The position numbers and the translations under genes are program-made. From Adiantum capillus-veneris (Eukaryota > Streptophyta > Polypodiopsida > Polypodiales > Pteridaceae), in the NCBI GenBank assembly GCA_014529385.2, contig CM043959.1, forward strand, positions 4,707,045-4,771,044: 64,000 nucleotides of DNA, in the 5' to 3' direction. The notes under the pieces were generated by a model, which saw only the letters and a list, made by a program, of their open reading frames with translations, ran no database searches and was not told the DNA's origin. Shown here piece by piece: positions 11,811 through 22,891 of the stretch; the first letter of the stretch is position 1, and each line of letters starts with the position of its first letter.

Positions 11811-12193
11811 ATTTTCCAAATTCCAATCCCCAGGTTTTGCTGCTGTGGTATATATAGTAGCATGGATTGTGAGGCCCAATATTTACATAGAAAGTCTTTT
11901 GACTTTCCACTTTTATGGGTCTTTTCATTTTCTAAACTCACACTTCACTTAAACACTTAAAATGTTTTGAAAGGCTGAATCTCCTCTTTGACTTAGGGCT
12001 TGTGGTGTGGTGATGGCAACCTGTGCGACGCCGGAGCCAATACAAGCGACACGCTCGTAGGTGGGACCCTTTGGAGGCGCATCCTAGAGCCTCTAGCCTT
12101 CTCATGTTGTGCCCGATGGGGCCACTGTTTCTTTGAGATGGATTCAACCATCCTTAACCCCATGACAAAGGATCTACTTTCCCAACATATAGC
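11811..12193. other. Gap without a recognisable gene
   Basis: I see no coding pattern, RNA gene or repeat boundary. In the orientation of the adjacent minus-strand LTR this is the outer flank of that element, consistent with older genomic DNA. A GC-richer block at 11995-12190 has no match elsewhere in the window that I could find. Confidence 0.4.
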
Positions 12194-13045
12194 TGCTAAC
12201 GGGTCAACGCGATGGACTTCTATAGCATAACTTTCCGGCACTAACACAATGCAATACTCAAGGAAGAGACTCAGATGGGGCACGGAGACTCTTTGAGGGT
12301 GTGAACCTCAAGAAGTGGACCTACAAAATAACACTCTCTCCAAAAAATGTAAATCTATCACTTCAATCAATCATCAACCTATTTTGGCACTCAAATGGAA
12401 TCCAAAATGCTATAAACCTTTAAGATGATGTCCAAGACACTTAGGGGCACTAACCTATAGAGTTTGGTTGCATTTTGAGGAGGTACCAAAATCACAATCC
12501 GTCATGATCAAGGTCCTAGAAACTGTAATAGAACATACCAGAAAGGTTATCCTAGGGTCTAGGAACACTCTCCTATGGTCGGAATGTCAAAAAATATTGA
12601 CGCTCTCCAATCAGCAGATTTAGCCTACTAGCGCGTAGTCACAAATCACAACGAAATTGAAAATGAAAGTAATTGAATGAAAGAACATCAAACAAGGAGC
12701 ACAATGCAAGTTTAAAAACTAAAATATCATTACAAGTTGCCAAAGAGTTTTCAATTTCAGTTGTATGCTTTGTACTTCAAAACTTGATAAGGATAAGGGT
12801 CCTTTTTCCACTTCACAACATAGGCTTTATACCTAGGGCTCTCTTGGACAATGGCCGACTTGACAAAACTTGGACCTTTTACTACATACTTTACAACTTA
12901 ACATCTTAGAGCTAGCCCATTTATAATCAGGGACTACAAATAATTACGAGGCTTTTTGGAATATTAAATGAAGAGATATGGAAATTTAAGGCTCATGGAA
13001 GAAGGGGTCAAATCAAAGGGCGCCCATCTGACTTGACCGCCAACA
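12194..13045 (-). repeat. 3' LTR of a minus-strand Athila-like element (copy 2)
   Basis: Read on the minus strand it begins TGTTGGC at 13045 and ends GTTAGCA at 12194 (TG...CA). It aligns along most of its length with the plus-strand LTR at 1-904. Just before its start on that strand lies the purine run GGAAGGGGGAAA (13046-13057), a polypurine tract, so this is a 3' LTR. The sequence after its end is not a primer-binding site, which agrees. Length 852 bp. Confidence 0.75.
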
Positions 13046-13057
13046 TTTCCCCCTTCC
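13046..13057 (-). other. Polypurine tract of copy 2
   Basis: GGAAGGGGGAAA on the minus strand abuts the LTR start. In LTR retrotransposons this purine run primes second-strand DNA synthesis (established role). Confidence 0.65.
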
Positions 13058-13099
13058 TAGTCTTTGCACGCCCTTGTGCAAGCTATCCTTTGCAGGTTG

Positions 13100-15000
13100 T
13101 CAATGGGATCGATTTTCTTTGGCAATTGTGGACTGAGTTGATGTAGCTTGCTTTAGTAGTCTTGTGCTCGCTTCTCGAGTGTATGAGTGAGCTGCTTGAG
13201 CTATTTCTTCTCTGGCTTCAATTTCCAACTTTGTAGCCAGCTTTTTGAAAGGGTTGTTACTTAATGTGCTTTGATAGGCGATATGTATGGCCCGTAGGTT
13301 CTTTTTCATGGGGTTGAATATGGATAAATCAACTTTGAAGAACTTGGTCATGAATGCCTCTTTGAAGGTTTGCATGCAATGAGATGGCAAAACATGAAGC
13401 AAGCATACAAACCCGTTTTTGTTAGGAATATATGCCTCTTGTTCCTTCTAGAAAGAGCTGCGAGGGGTGGTTCACTGCTTCAATATCCTCAAATGCAAGG
13501 ATGCATGTGATTAGTTTCTTGGCAATCTTCACCAGCATTTGGCACGTGAGACCTCAAATATCTTTGATTTGATTGATGAGTCCTTTGAGCGTGTTTACCA
13601 TATACTTTTGTGATGGAGGGAAATTTACAGCTAGCTTTGTGAGCACCAGGTAACTCAGCACTGCGGGTCTCTTGATTTTCCATGAATAGAAGCTATCCCA
13701 AGATTGCGTTTGGTTGATATGAAAATAGGTTGGGACGATCTTGAGATGTTGTGGTGAATTTCTATAATATGTCTCATCTATTGGGTGCTTCTCAAACCAT
13801 TTCTTTCTCCAGAGGGGTTATTGGCAAGGACTGTCTGTAATTGATTTGTTGTTACTGAGACATCCCTATAATCCCCCTTGTGATTTGGCTCTAGACTTGG
13901 CAACATCTCCTTTTTCCATAGTAGAGCCTCTTGTTGCATCAATGGCAGGGATATCATCTCGTTCTCATAGTTCTTGACAATCTCATTGAGTGCAATCATC
14001 AACAGAAGTGCGATCGATTCCAATAACTTGAGTTCGTATTGCATATATGCCTTGTGTGAAGGGTCATGCACTTATGAGATCCACCTTTGAATTTCCTCTC
14101 TAGAATTTTCTTGATCTTCTTTATCTTCTAAATAATATAATCTTTTCTCCGCAAGTAAGCTTGGTAGCTTTATAGGGTGAAGATCCATGCTCATCTATTC
14201 CTGCCCAATGGTCTGAAGAAATTCTATAGGCATTCTTGGTAGCTCTACAAGGGGAAGATCCATCCTCATTTGTTCCTGCCCGGTGGTCAAAGAAATTTCT
14301 ACTGCTTTTTTTAGGGCTTTCATGCACTAATGGATAGATCTTCTGTTGTAAAGCCAGGGCATGTGCGACGCTTTGAGTAGCCAGCTCTTCTTTTGATTTT
14401 GCGAGTTGTTCCTATAGCATTGCAATATCATCCTCTTTTTTCCTTTGAATGGCCTTATGCCATGTTGTCATGGTTTTCCTGTCATATTGCTCTTGAGCTA
14501 GGGATACCTTGAGATCTTCCAGCTCTTGCATACCTAAAGCAGATGTTGTTGAAGTAGAAACAGGGGCTGGGGTGTCTTTCATTGCTAGGAGTTGTGTGAG
14601 TGTTTTGTTGACCACCCCATCAGACTCCCTCAACTTTGCATTCTTTTGCCACTCTTTTCCAAATTTTCCTCTAGTCGTTGTTGCTCAACCTATAGATTTG
14701 TATTTGCTTCATTGAAGGATTGAGCTTCTTGGTAGTAATGAGCAGCATTTTCTTGCTCTCATTGCAATTCTGGCTGGATTTTGGTTTGTACTCTTTGTAA
14801 TTATTCAATCCTATTTTGTAATTGGCGGCTTACCTCAACTGCTCTTGTTTTGTGTCCTCTAACTCTATTCCTCTTAAGTTATGGAGCACTCTTTGATACT
14901 GGAATTGAGTTTTATCTGTTCCAAATGCTCATCAATGTCAAAGACACTCACCAATTGCTTGCCTTCTTCTATTATTGCTTGAGAGTGGGTTGTCGTTAGA
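13100..15000 (-). pseudogene. Downstream-ORF (ORF3) remnant of copy 2
   Basis: Minus-strand fragments line up with the last ORF of the 18.5-kb element. 13402-13100 holds LPSHCMQTFKEAFMTKFFKV, against LPSFHMQIFEEAFYTGFF at 57675-57725. Upstream pieces at 14071-13778 and 14633-14412 are helical and charged, and 15000-14800 reads IIEEGKQLVSVFDIDEHLEQ, resembling the coiled-coil part. All pieces are separated by stops. Nothing further 5' of copy 2 is present; it is cut off at about 15000, where a Tat-family LTR fragment begins. Confidence 0.6.
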
Positions 15001-15469
15001 TACAACTTTTTTGTTGAAATTTGGAATGGAAAAAATAGACACAAATTTAACAAAAATATATGTATTTTTTCCTTTCCGCCGAAAGTCTTCCAGGTGGTCC
15101 CCTCTTGAATCCATGTGCAAGCCTTGTGTCCAGAAGTGAATATGCGTTCATTTCATAATATTTTGTTGATTTCAAATCCATAATGCATAAGATTCTCCAC
15201 CATTTTACTATTGACTCTTATTCTTCACCTGTAGTGACGGTCACGTAGAATCAGCATCCAGTGAATTTTTTGTTTTCATAGGGTTTGTTCCTACCTCTTC
15301 TTATTTCCAAGATCCAAATGTGTCAAAAAAATAACTATGTACAAAATATATACATAGATTTTTGTGATTTTCATGCATGCGGTCCCTCCTCCTCCGCAAA
15401 GCCTTGAAGCCTTGCCATCAAGTGCATACCAAGAGAGAGGCTGAGCAAAAATTCAAAAAGTAGCCCTCA
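15001..15469 (-). repeat. Minus-strand fragment of the Tat-family LTR (first 470 bp)
   Basis: Its reverse complement starts TGAGGGCTACTTTT at 15469 and follows the 3' LTR at 36049-36470, including TCTCTTGGTATGCA, ATGGCAAGGCTTCAAGGCTT and AAAATCTATGTATATATTTT. No polypurine tract precedes the start. It is inverted with respect to the LTR end piece at 16556-16919. Confidence 0.7.
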
Positions 15470-15529
15470 CAAGCACTGGGGATGATAGATGAACTACACA
15501 TGAGCTACCACCGATGGAGAATCAACTAG

Positions 15530-16550
15530 ATCTAATTCACAAATCCAAATGCACAATTAAGCCAATGGAAAGACCCTCTTCATCAAAACCCCCAAAGAAG
15601 AAAGAGGATGGATAGAGCTCACGAAGAGAAAAATTTGATAGCAAAAGAGACAGAATCAGGCAGACAACTCAATGGGGAGATAAAGCCCAAGAATAGGGAT
15701 ACTTCTTCTGATTATCAATCCTCAAATGACGACGAAGAGTATGAGAAAGAAGAGAAGAACATAAAATCTGCAAAGTATGCCTTAAGAGAAAATTGGTTGA
15801 GCATACAAACACCATACCCATATCTCAAACTCAAAGATCTATGGAGGAGGCTCAAGCCCAAAGGGAGGAACTCCACAGAAAGAAAGCAAAAGAAAATACA
15901 AACCTAGGAGCTGAAGTGGATGATGAAGGAGAGGACAAGAACAAGCTGCTAGAACAATGCAAAGCATTAGAAAAAAATAAACAATACAAAAGAAGAGCGG
16001 CTAAGGAAAATTTGGATATTGCCGGCAACATGTGGCAAAGGATCTCGAATGAGCTTAAAAGAAAAGCTAATCAAAGAGAGAAACAAGAGTTTGAGAGAAA
16101 TTTAAGAAAAATAGCCTAGAGTCATCTCATGATTTGAATCAATCAGAGAATGAAGAAACGAAATAGGAGCAAACCCAACCAGAGGACCAAGAAGGAGACA
16201 AAGAAAAGAAAACCAAGAAAGACGAGACAAATAGAAACTTAGGGTGACATGGAATCTTTCAAATTCCATACAAAAAATTCTCTATTGAGCACAAATCCAC
16301 CAACCACTCCTCCTCTTGTTCAAGATTCAATGGTCCCTCCAGCAATCCAAGAGAAGGATGGGCTAACAATGGATGTACCAAAAGAAAAAAAAAAAGCAAG
16401 TTCAAGCAACACCGCCCATAGATCAAGCGGTGGTGGGTGTGTCTGAAAACAAGGAAGGAAAAGGCCAGGCTTTATCAGAAAGGACAAAACAGAGAAAGCA
16501 ATAGGCAAAGAGGAAGCTAGTACCTCAAGACAACTGCAGGAGACAACAAG
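15530..16550 (+). pseudogene. Lysine/glutamate-rich coiled-coil coding remnant, unrecognised
   Basis: Two overlapping open stretches (15608-15907 and 15793-16119), joined by a frameshift near 15800, encode a very charged protein with heptad-like stretches (EEAQAQREELHRKKAKE, then LLEQCKALEKNKQYKRRAAK). The frame continues with stops to about 16450 (PPTTPPLVQDSMVPP). It stops where an LTR piece begins. It could be a gag-like or ORF3-like part of a retroelement; no catalytic or zinc-knuckle motif is visible, so no function is assigned. Confidence 0.3.
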
Positions 16551-16555
16551 AATAA

Positions 16556-16919
16556 TTCTACTATGGCATAGTATTGGCTATGGTTGTTTGTTTTGATGTG
16601 TGTGTGTGTGTGTGTATGTTTCTTAATGTCCAAGAGGTTTGAGTTACCATGAATACATGAGCTTGTTAGATGTTGATTATGTGCAATTCCCGGGTATGGT
16701 GTTTATGAAGCCCATGCTAATGAATCTCTAATGATCTCTTTCTCTCCCTCTCTCTCCTTCTCTTACATTTTTCTTGTGTTATGTGCCGATCCCCCTACCA
16801 TGCGTCCTACCTGCATTCCAAGCTAGGTGGTTCCCCTATTGTGTACCTCCCATGATGAGTCCATCGTGCATAGTCTTGGTGTAGAGGCCATCGAGTCTAT
16901 TTTGCATCTCCGCCTTTCA
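16556..16919 (+). repeat. 3' part of a Tat-family LTR (outer element, 5' side)
   Basis: Aligns with 36971-37370: ATTCTACTATGGCATAGTAT, a short GT repeat, CCCTACCATGCGTCCTA, TTCCAAGCTAGGTGG, and the end at CTTTCA. A PBS-like sequence follows at once, so this is the R/U5 end of a 5' LTR. The U3 half is missing here; a U3 fragment lies inverted at 15001-15469. Confidence 0.7.
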
Positions 16920-16943
16920 TTTGGTGTCCCCACCAAGGAGGGC
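16920..16943 (+). other. Probable primer-binding site of the outer Tat-like element
   Basis: TTTGGTGTCCCCACC begins right after the LTR end. It resembles the TTTGGCGCCCACC start common at PBSs of Tat-type plant elements (from general knowledge), with changes. The tRNA is not assigned. Confidence 0.45.
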
Positions 16944-17040
16944 TTTGCAAAGACCTTCAATTAACAAAGAGTAGCGATGAATGTCATCAGTCATTCAAAA
17001 AAAAAGGGATTTGTGATTTTTTTCTCATTGATTTACTACC

Positions 17041-18450
17041 ATGTCAAGTGTCTCTTTTCCCACATTTAGTGACAAGAAGGGAGAAGACATAACCATTGAT
17101 TTTTTGGATAACTTTGGCATCGCTTCTGTGGTTTCCAACAAGAATGACGACGCCTCATGACAAAAAATATTTCCTCTACTATGATGAAAGTAGAGGCCAA
17201 TTCTTGGTAAAATGCTTTGCCCCAAGCTACCAAGGATGCATGGGATTTACTACACATGCTGCATTTGTGAGGAGGTTTGGTGGAGGCACAACCTCAAGTT
17301 ATGGCAGCTACTGACATAGTTAAAGTAGGGAGGTATGCTAGAGTATGCCACTTACGTATCCAAGTTTGTGGATTTGTGGGAGTGATGGGTTGCCTCACTG
17401 GAGGAAGGTGAAGGAGCATCTAATTTCCTGTAGAAGGACCATTTTATCGTTGAGGAAGATGGCAAGTAGGTAAGGCTTCAGGGATGAGCCTCGTGGATAA
17501 TCCACATGCCTTGGCCGACTTGACGTGAACTTTGGTGGCATTTAGCTAAAGATGATTACCAACCATTCAAAATCAATGCCCTTGGGATATTTAAAGGCTA
17601 GAACAAAATAAAAATGGATAGTGCCCTACCAGCTCTGATACCAGTTGTAGGATATTCTATGGCGTGAGAAAATGAAACTCTGAATGGAGTTCATTTTAAA
17701 CCCACAGGTCCGAGGATCGAAACCTTGCTCTGACACGAGTTGAGGAAGATGGCAAGTAGGTAAGGCTTCAAGGATGAGCCTCGTGTGGATAATCCACATG
17801 CCTTGGAGGACTCCCGACGAACTTGACTTGAAGTTTGGTGTTTAGCTAAAGATGATTACTACCCATTCAAAATAGATGCCCTTGGGATATTTAAAAGCTA
17901 GGAAAAAGATCTTATAACAAAATAAAAATGGACAGTGCCCTACTAGATCTGATGCCACTTGTAGGATATTTCATGGCGTGAGGAAATGAAACTATGAATG
18001 GAGTTCATTTTACTATATGTATATTTTCATTTCCTCACGCCATAAAATATCCTACATTGGTCTCCGCTTAAAGAGAAGGTGTAGGGGAGATTCCTTGTAG
18101 CGTATGAGTTGGTAGTGGAAGTAGCCTGCCTTAAAGATAGGAAGCTACACATGCAAGCAAGAGTCAATGAGTCAGAGGAATCAAGCTCAATCAAACTAAC
18201 CCCAATTATTGCAACAACCGCTCAAAGTACCCAACCACAAGAGGCATAAGGAAGGGCAACAAGACCTATTGAGCCGCATCACTACTCAGCTTGAGAATAT
18301 GTATGTGCATTTGGTGCAGCAAGGACATGCACATAGCCACAATCAAGAACAAGGAAGAGGACAAAGAAGGAAAAACCAGGAGTACCCCTGCTATAATTGT
18401 GGAGAAGGAGGCAATGGTATGTAGTACTGTCTACACCCAAGGAGGCAGAA
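17041..18450 (+). pseudogene. Gag remnant of the outer Tat-like element, interrupted
   Basis: Starts MSSVSFPTFSDKKGEDITID, then LDNFGIASVVSNKNDDAS and a stop. This is the usual opening of a Ty3/gypsy gag (a short patch resembling FSG-x-DPEEFLDRFE). Later pieces: a frame-shifted capsid stretch to 17480, then after an insertion (17449-18056) ACLKDRKLHMQARVNESEES near 18130. At about 18388-18430 a zinc knuckle reads CYNCGEGG with the His changed to Asn and a stop before the last Cys. Inactive. Confidence 0.65.
17449..18056 (-). mobile_element. Small copia/TRIM-like insertion with initiator-tRNA PBS and a 97-bp hairpin LTR
   Basis: Two direct units of about 292 bp start at 17449 and 17741. Each ends with CTGATACCA or a variant, then TGTAGGATATT. 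On the minus strand, GCTCTGATACCA (17632-17643) reads TGGTATCAGAGC, the classic primer-binding site for initiator tRNA-Met, two bases after a terminus ...CCTACA. The block 17960-18056 begins TGTAGGATATT and ends AATATCCTACA with 32-bp inverted arms. This fits a truncated minus-strand TRIM or small Ty1/copia element inserted into gag. The internal layout is not fully resolved. Confidence 0.45.
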
Positions 18451-19019
18451 TTTCAACAGAGGAGCAAGGAAAAACAAATTTCACCACTGAGAACAAGATC
18501 ACCACCCCCCAAACCACCACAACAAGCACCACCCATGCAAATTCTATAGAAACTGTCTCAAACACACCCATCACCACAACAAACCCTCATTCCACCCTTA
18601 CCTCCACCACCAGCCAACAACCAGGTAGTAAGTGTCATCAGTCTTGAAGGTAAGGGAAAGAAGAAAGTGGAGAAGGATATCAAAGGAGTGGCAAAAGGTA
18701 ATACCAAGGTAGAAGGGGTACATTCTATGGAGGTAAAGCATGCTAAGCTTGGTGAATCTTCCCAAAAGGAAGAAAAGATGAAAACCAAGGGGGAATCTAA
18801 CAAGAAGCCATCCAAGTCACGAAGTAAAATTTACACTGTAGATTTTTTCCTAGGTTTTTTAAACCATATGATTTGGTTCAAGATGTTTCTGTGCAGGGCC
18901 CAAAAATCACTTGGCCTTAGATACTCCACCTTGCACCTAGGGTGAGGATACAATGGACAAAGATAATTAACACAAGATGACCAAAGCCAAAGATAGCTTG
19001 GGCTATCTCTAGCAAGAAA

Positions 19020-19412
19020 CTAAATGACATACTAATGGTGATGGATGCTCACATCAAAGGACACCACATCTCCAATATCTACATCAATGGTGGCACACAA
19101 ATATGCATCATGAGTGAAAAAATGATGCACCGTTTGTGTTTAGAGGTGAGTAGGCTGGCACCATGAAGAGCGAAATGGAAAAGAATGGAAAAGTTCAATG
19201 TGTTGGCTATAAATGCAGTTAGGGTAAAGGCGTTCAACACCAAGGTGGATGTGGATAAATTTGTCATGGCACATAAAGGGGAGGGCTATCCTATCATTAT
19301 AGGGAGGCCTTGTCGTATGGCTATGAGAGCTAAGCAGGATTGGGACACCGGAATAATCCAACTCAAGGATGCCAAAGGAAAGACAATACTTTATGACATG
19401 AAGATAGGATAG
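19020..19412 (+). pseudogene. Retropepsin remnant of the outer Tat-like element
   Basis: The frame near 19030-19140 reads VMDAHIKGHHISNIYINGG then TQICIMSEKMMHRL; the expected D-G/S-G active site reads NGG, so the catalytic Asp is lost. After a short break 19185-19412 continues with VRVKAFNTKVDVDKFVMAHK and YPIIIGRPC, the conserved second half. The order gag, protease, RT fits the Tat lineage. Inactive. Confidence 0.65.
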
Positions 19413-19637
19413 CAACGTGACATGGATCTAGAAACCTCTGAAGTTGAGTTTTCTAGAAACTCTTCAACCACTTCAAGGGAGGAGTGAACAATGATTGAAG
19501 AAAGCAACAATATCATTGAGATGATGGGGGTCATTCTCAAGGACCCTAAGAAGATGGAGTAACCTGATGCATCATCATCAAACCAAAGGGATCCACCATG
19601 TATAAAACCTCTGGTAGAAGCAAGTAAGCTACATCAA

Positions 19638-20400
19638 ATGCTCTCTAGTGAGTTGTGTGAAAAGAAGCGTGAGGATTATATTTTGATTCTAAGTAATTTT
19701 ACCACATTGTTCATTGATGAATATGATAAAATAGATGGCATCCTAGTAGTTCAGCATCACATTAAGCTCAAGGAGGGAAGTAAAGATGTAATGAAAAAGC
19801 TCAAGCCACTAGGAGTAATTCAACAAGAGGCCTTGCTCAAGGAGGTAAGGAGACTGCGAGAAGCAAGTTTCATCTATCCTATTGAAGACTCAGAGTGGGT
19901 GGGTTTCTCCAGTGGTAGTCACACCAAAGAAGAATGGTAAGTGGAGGGCTTGTGTTGATTACAAGCCCCTTAATATGGCCACAAAGAGGGACTATTTTCC
20001 TCTTCCTTTCCAAGATGACATTCTTAATGAGGTAGCAGGACATGAGTGCTACACGGTATGTGATGGCTATTCAGGCTACTTCCAAATTAGCATCACTGAA
20101 GAAGATAAAAAAAAGACAACCTTCACCACACCATGGAGATGTTTTGCTTATAGAGCTATGCCTTTTGGTCTCACCAATGCTCCAACAACTTTTCAGTGCT
20201 ATGTGACATTTGTTTTTCAACAATTTTTTGAAAATCAATCTATGTTTTTATTGATGAATTTTGTATCTATAGTTCCCGCTCTCTTCATTTGGAGAAAGTC
20301 TATGAAGGTCTAGCTAGGCTGTAAGCTTTGGGTGGCCAACTCAACTTGGAATGAAGAAAATGAACAACAATTCAACGAGGTAAAAAAAATTCTAGCTTTA
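19638..20400 (+). pseudogene. Reverse transcriptase remnant of the outer Tat-like element
   Basis: 19638-19940 encodes the region before RT (HHIKLKEGSKDV, then EVRRLREASFIYPIEDSEWV). After a frameshift at about 19905, 19911-20313 encodes VVTPKKNGKWRACVDYKPLN, DYFPLPFQDDILNEVAGH, DGYSGYFQI and MPFGLTNAPTTFQ. The catalytic loop, in a third frame near 20245, reads FIDEFCIYS, so the second Asp is Glu. The part between RT and RNase H is shortened near 20320. Confidence 0.75.
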
Positions 20401-21314
20401 CTTTCCACCATTGCACCTCCAAAGTGGGATGAGACGTTTTATGTAAACCCTAGCGTGGGCAATGCCACACTTGGGCAGTATTGATGCAAAAGGTTCCTCA
20501 AACTTATTTCATGCATCCTATCTAGCACATGGTGCTTGCATTAATGTTTTATACTACCAAATTTCACTCTTATTTATTGTCTAGACCATTCATAATTTTA
20601 ACCATGGAAGAAGCATTTCCTTATGTAATGCAGCACATGGATGTTTCTTCTAGGATTTCCAAATTGCTCATAAGGTTGCAAGAGTTTGATTACAAAGTGC
20701 AAGTGAAGAGACCCATAAGAGCTAGTCTGGGAGACACTCTCACTCATTGTCACTATGAAAAGAAGCTGAAGATCAAGGCAAGTGGCAAAGAAGTAGCACC
20801 TGTATTGGTGGACGTCCCTAAGATAGAAAAGGATCACTCTCTTTTCTTTGATGTAGCCTATAAGAGGATAATGGACAAAGCTGCAAAAAGAATTGTCATC
20901 GTCAATGAGCAAGGGAAAAAGGTATTATCCATTGGGAATCTCTTGGATTCCCACTCCAACAATGAAGAAGCATATCTAGCCTTAACTCTTGGGTTAGAGT
21001 GGTGTGTGACACAAGGTATTCAACGGTTAAATTTATTTGGTGATGCCATGCTTTTAATAAACCAATTACAAGGAACTTGGGATTGTAAAAATCATAGCTT
21101 TCTGGCCCATTTGCACCAAGTTAAGAAATCTCTAGGAATATTTCAAGCTGTACAATCACATCATGTCCCTTGTGCAAAAAATCAAGAAGTAGACGCTCTA
21201 GCTAGAGAGAAACTAAAAGATGTTCCAGTGGGTGTGATCAAGTTAAAGCTGCCTCTCTTCCAAGGTAGAAATTGTATGCCTGACATTATGAGTTTCTTGG
21301 ACATAGGAGAGTGA
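20401..21314 (+). pseudogene. RNase H plus second (archaeal-type) RNase H of the outer Tat-like element
   Basis: 20529-21314 is a long intact stretch. The first part (YTTKFHSYLLSRPFIILTME, ISKLLIRLQEFDYKVQV) is the C-terminal end of the RT-linked RNase H. From about 20830 a second RNase H is visible: FFDVAYKR with catalytic Asp, NNEEAYLALTLGLEW, LFGDAMLLINQLQG, then NQEVDALAREKL. A second RNase H of this kind is a known mark of the Tat lineage (Ogre, Retand). Integrase should follow but the frame ends and unrelated protease sequence begins. Confidence 0.75.
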
Positions 21315-21349
21315 TCTTACCAAGGGCTAAACACAGTGGCTTGTGCACA

Positions 21350-21923
21350 AGGCAACAAAATACCACCTTATCATGCTTGGTTGATTGCTACGTATGAAAG
21401 CATGTGCGAATGCTTTTTTGATCATTTTAAGTTGTCAAGATGTCACTGAATGCTTCGATACATATGAGGATGGACAACCACACAAAGGCAAGGTATCTTG
21501 GGATATTTGAAGATGTTAAGATAAAAGTCTTGGGGATTGAGTGCTTGGTTGATTGCTAGTGATGCAAGAAGGTGCGAATGCTTATCCGATCATTTTAGAG
21601 AGGCCATGGATTATAGCCCATGGTGCTAAGCACAGATTGGGGCACGTGATTGATCACCATCACTGACCAAGACAAAGGAAGGACCATTGTCTACAACATG
21701 AAGACACATAAGAGTCATACACGACCCCTATTGGAGATGGAAGATATAGATTCAACAGAAACTACATTGTATGATAGTGATGCTTTGTCTATGTCATTAG
21801 AAAAAAGTGTAGAGGAAGTCTTGATGCAATTATGTCCTAATTTATTTGGGATAAGTTTCAAAAAGGAAACATCGATGCATGATGTGGAGTTCAAGGAGGA
21901 CAAGGAGAATCCAAAAGCAGCTG
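21350..21923 (+). pseudogene. Protease and linker of the inner Tat-like element, left part
   Basis: The sequence reads DVKIKVLGIECLVD, then ANAYPIILERPWIIA and ITDQDKGRTIVYNMK, the second half of a Tat protease. It then runs into an acidic linker (LSMSLEKSVEEVLMQLCPNL). The linker resumes at 30829 after the DNA transposon, with LGEDMIEKEKKEDEN. A 55-bp stretch at 21376-21430 recurs at 21541-21597, so part of the region is duplicated. Gag and 5' LTR of this element are missing. Confidence 0.55.
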
Positions 21924-22423
21924 CATTAGGAAGGGAATGGGGTATAGGAGGGCCTCTTTATTTGGCAGTTTAAGGAAATGCTTAAAGCTTAAGTCAAGTT
22001 TGACCAAGCCTAAAAGAGAGGGCAAAAAGGCCTATATTGAGATTTTTTGAAATACCATTTGTATATTTTGTATTTTGAAAATAGGCTACTTCAACACAAA
22101 AGAGAGGTGGGTAACTGAATTTTAAAATGTCTTTCCCCATCTCTCTCCTCTCTCTCTAACATATAAAACACTCTCTCTCACTTAGTTCTCATTAAAAGAA
22201 GCACTTTTCAGCCCCCCGCCCAAAAAGCAGATTTTGCATATTCTCTCTCTGCATTCTCTCTCTAAAACGTGAGCCAACTCTTTCTCTTTCCCCCCCTTTT
22301 CTCTCTTGTCACTTCCACCTCCCAATCATGAAGAGGACATTCTATGCCGCCTACATCTGTGAGAAAGTGCAGATCCTCCAAGGCTGCAGATCTACTGTGT
22401 CTCTCACTCTCTTCCTTTATGTC

Positions 22424-22614
<191 letters not shown>

Positions 22615-22891
22615 CTCTCTCTTCTCCCATTCTAGTAGCTTCAGGTGAGAGCACTGGAGAACTCCATTACCTCTATGTGCAGCTGCATTTCACTCTCTAA
22701 ATCCCCCATGATCAGTATTTTGAATTAAAAAAAGATTAAGCTACACTCCCTCTCTTTCTTACCTCCACAACATAATCCTTCTCTACTATCTCTGAGTAAG
22801 TTCCACTTTTTTCCTCCATAGCCAGATTTTCCTGCTTGCAACAGTCACCATTACACAGTAACTCACTATTTTTCTTGATTATCTAACAAAC

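Noticed and set aside
11995-12190. Possible SINE with Pol III promoter
   Set aside because: The GC-richer block suggested a SINE, but I could not find a convincing B box or an A-rich or T-rich tail.
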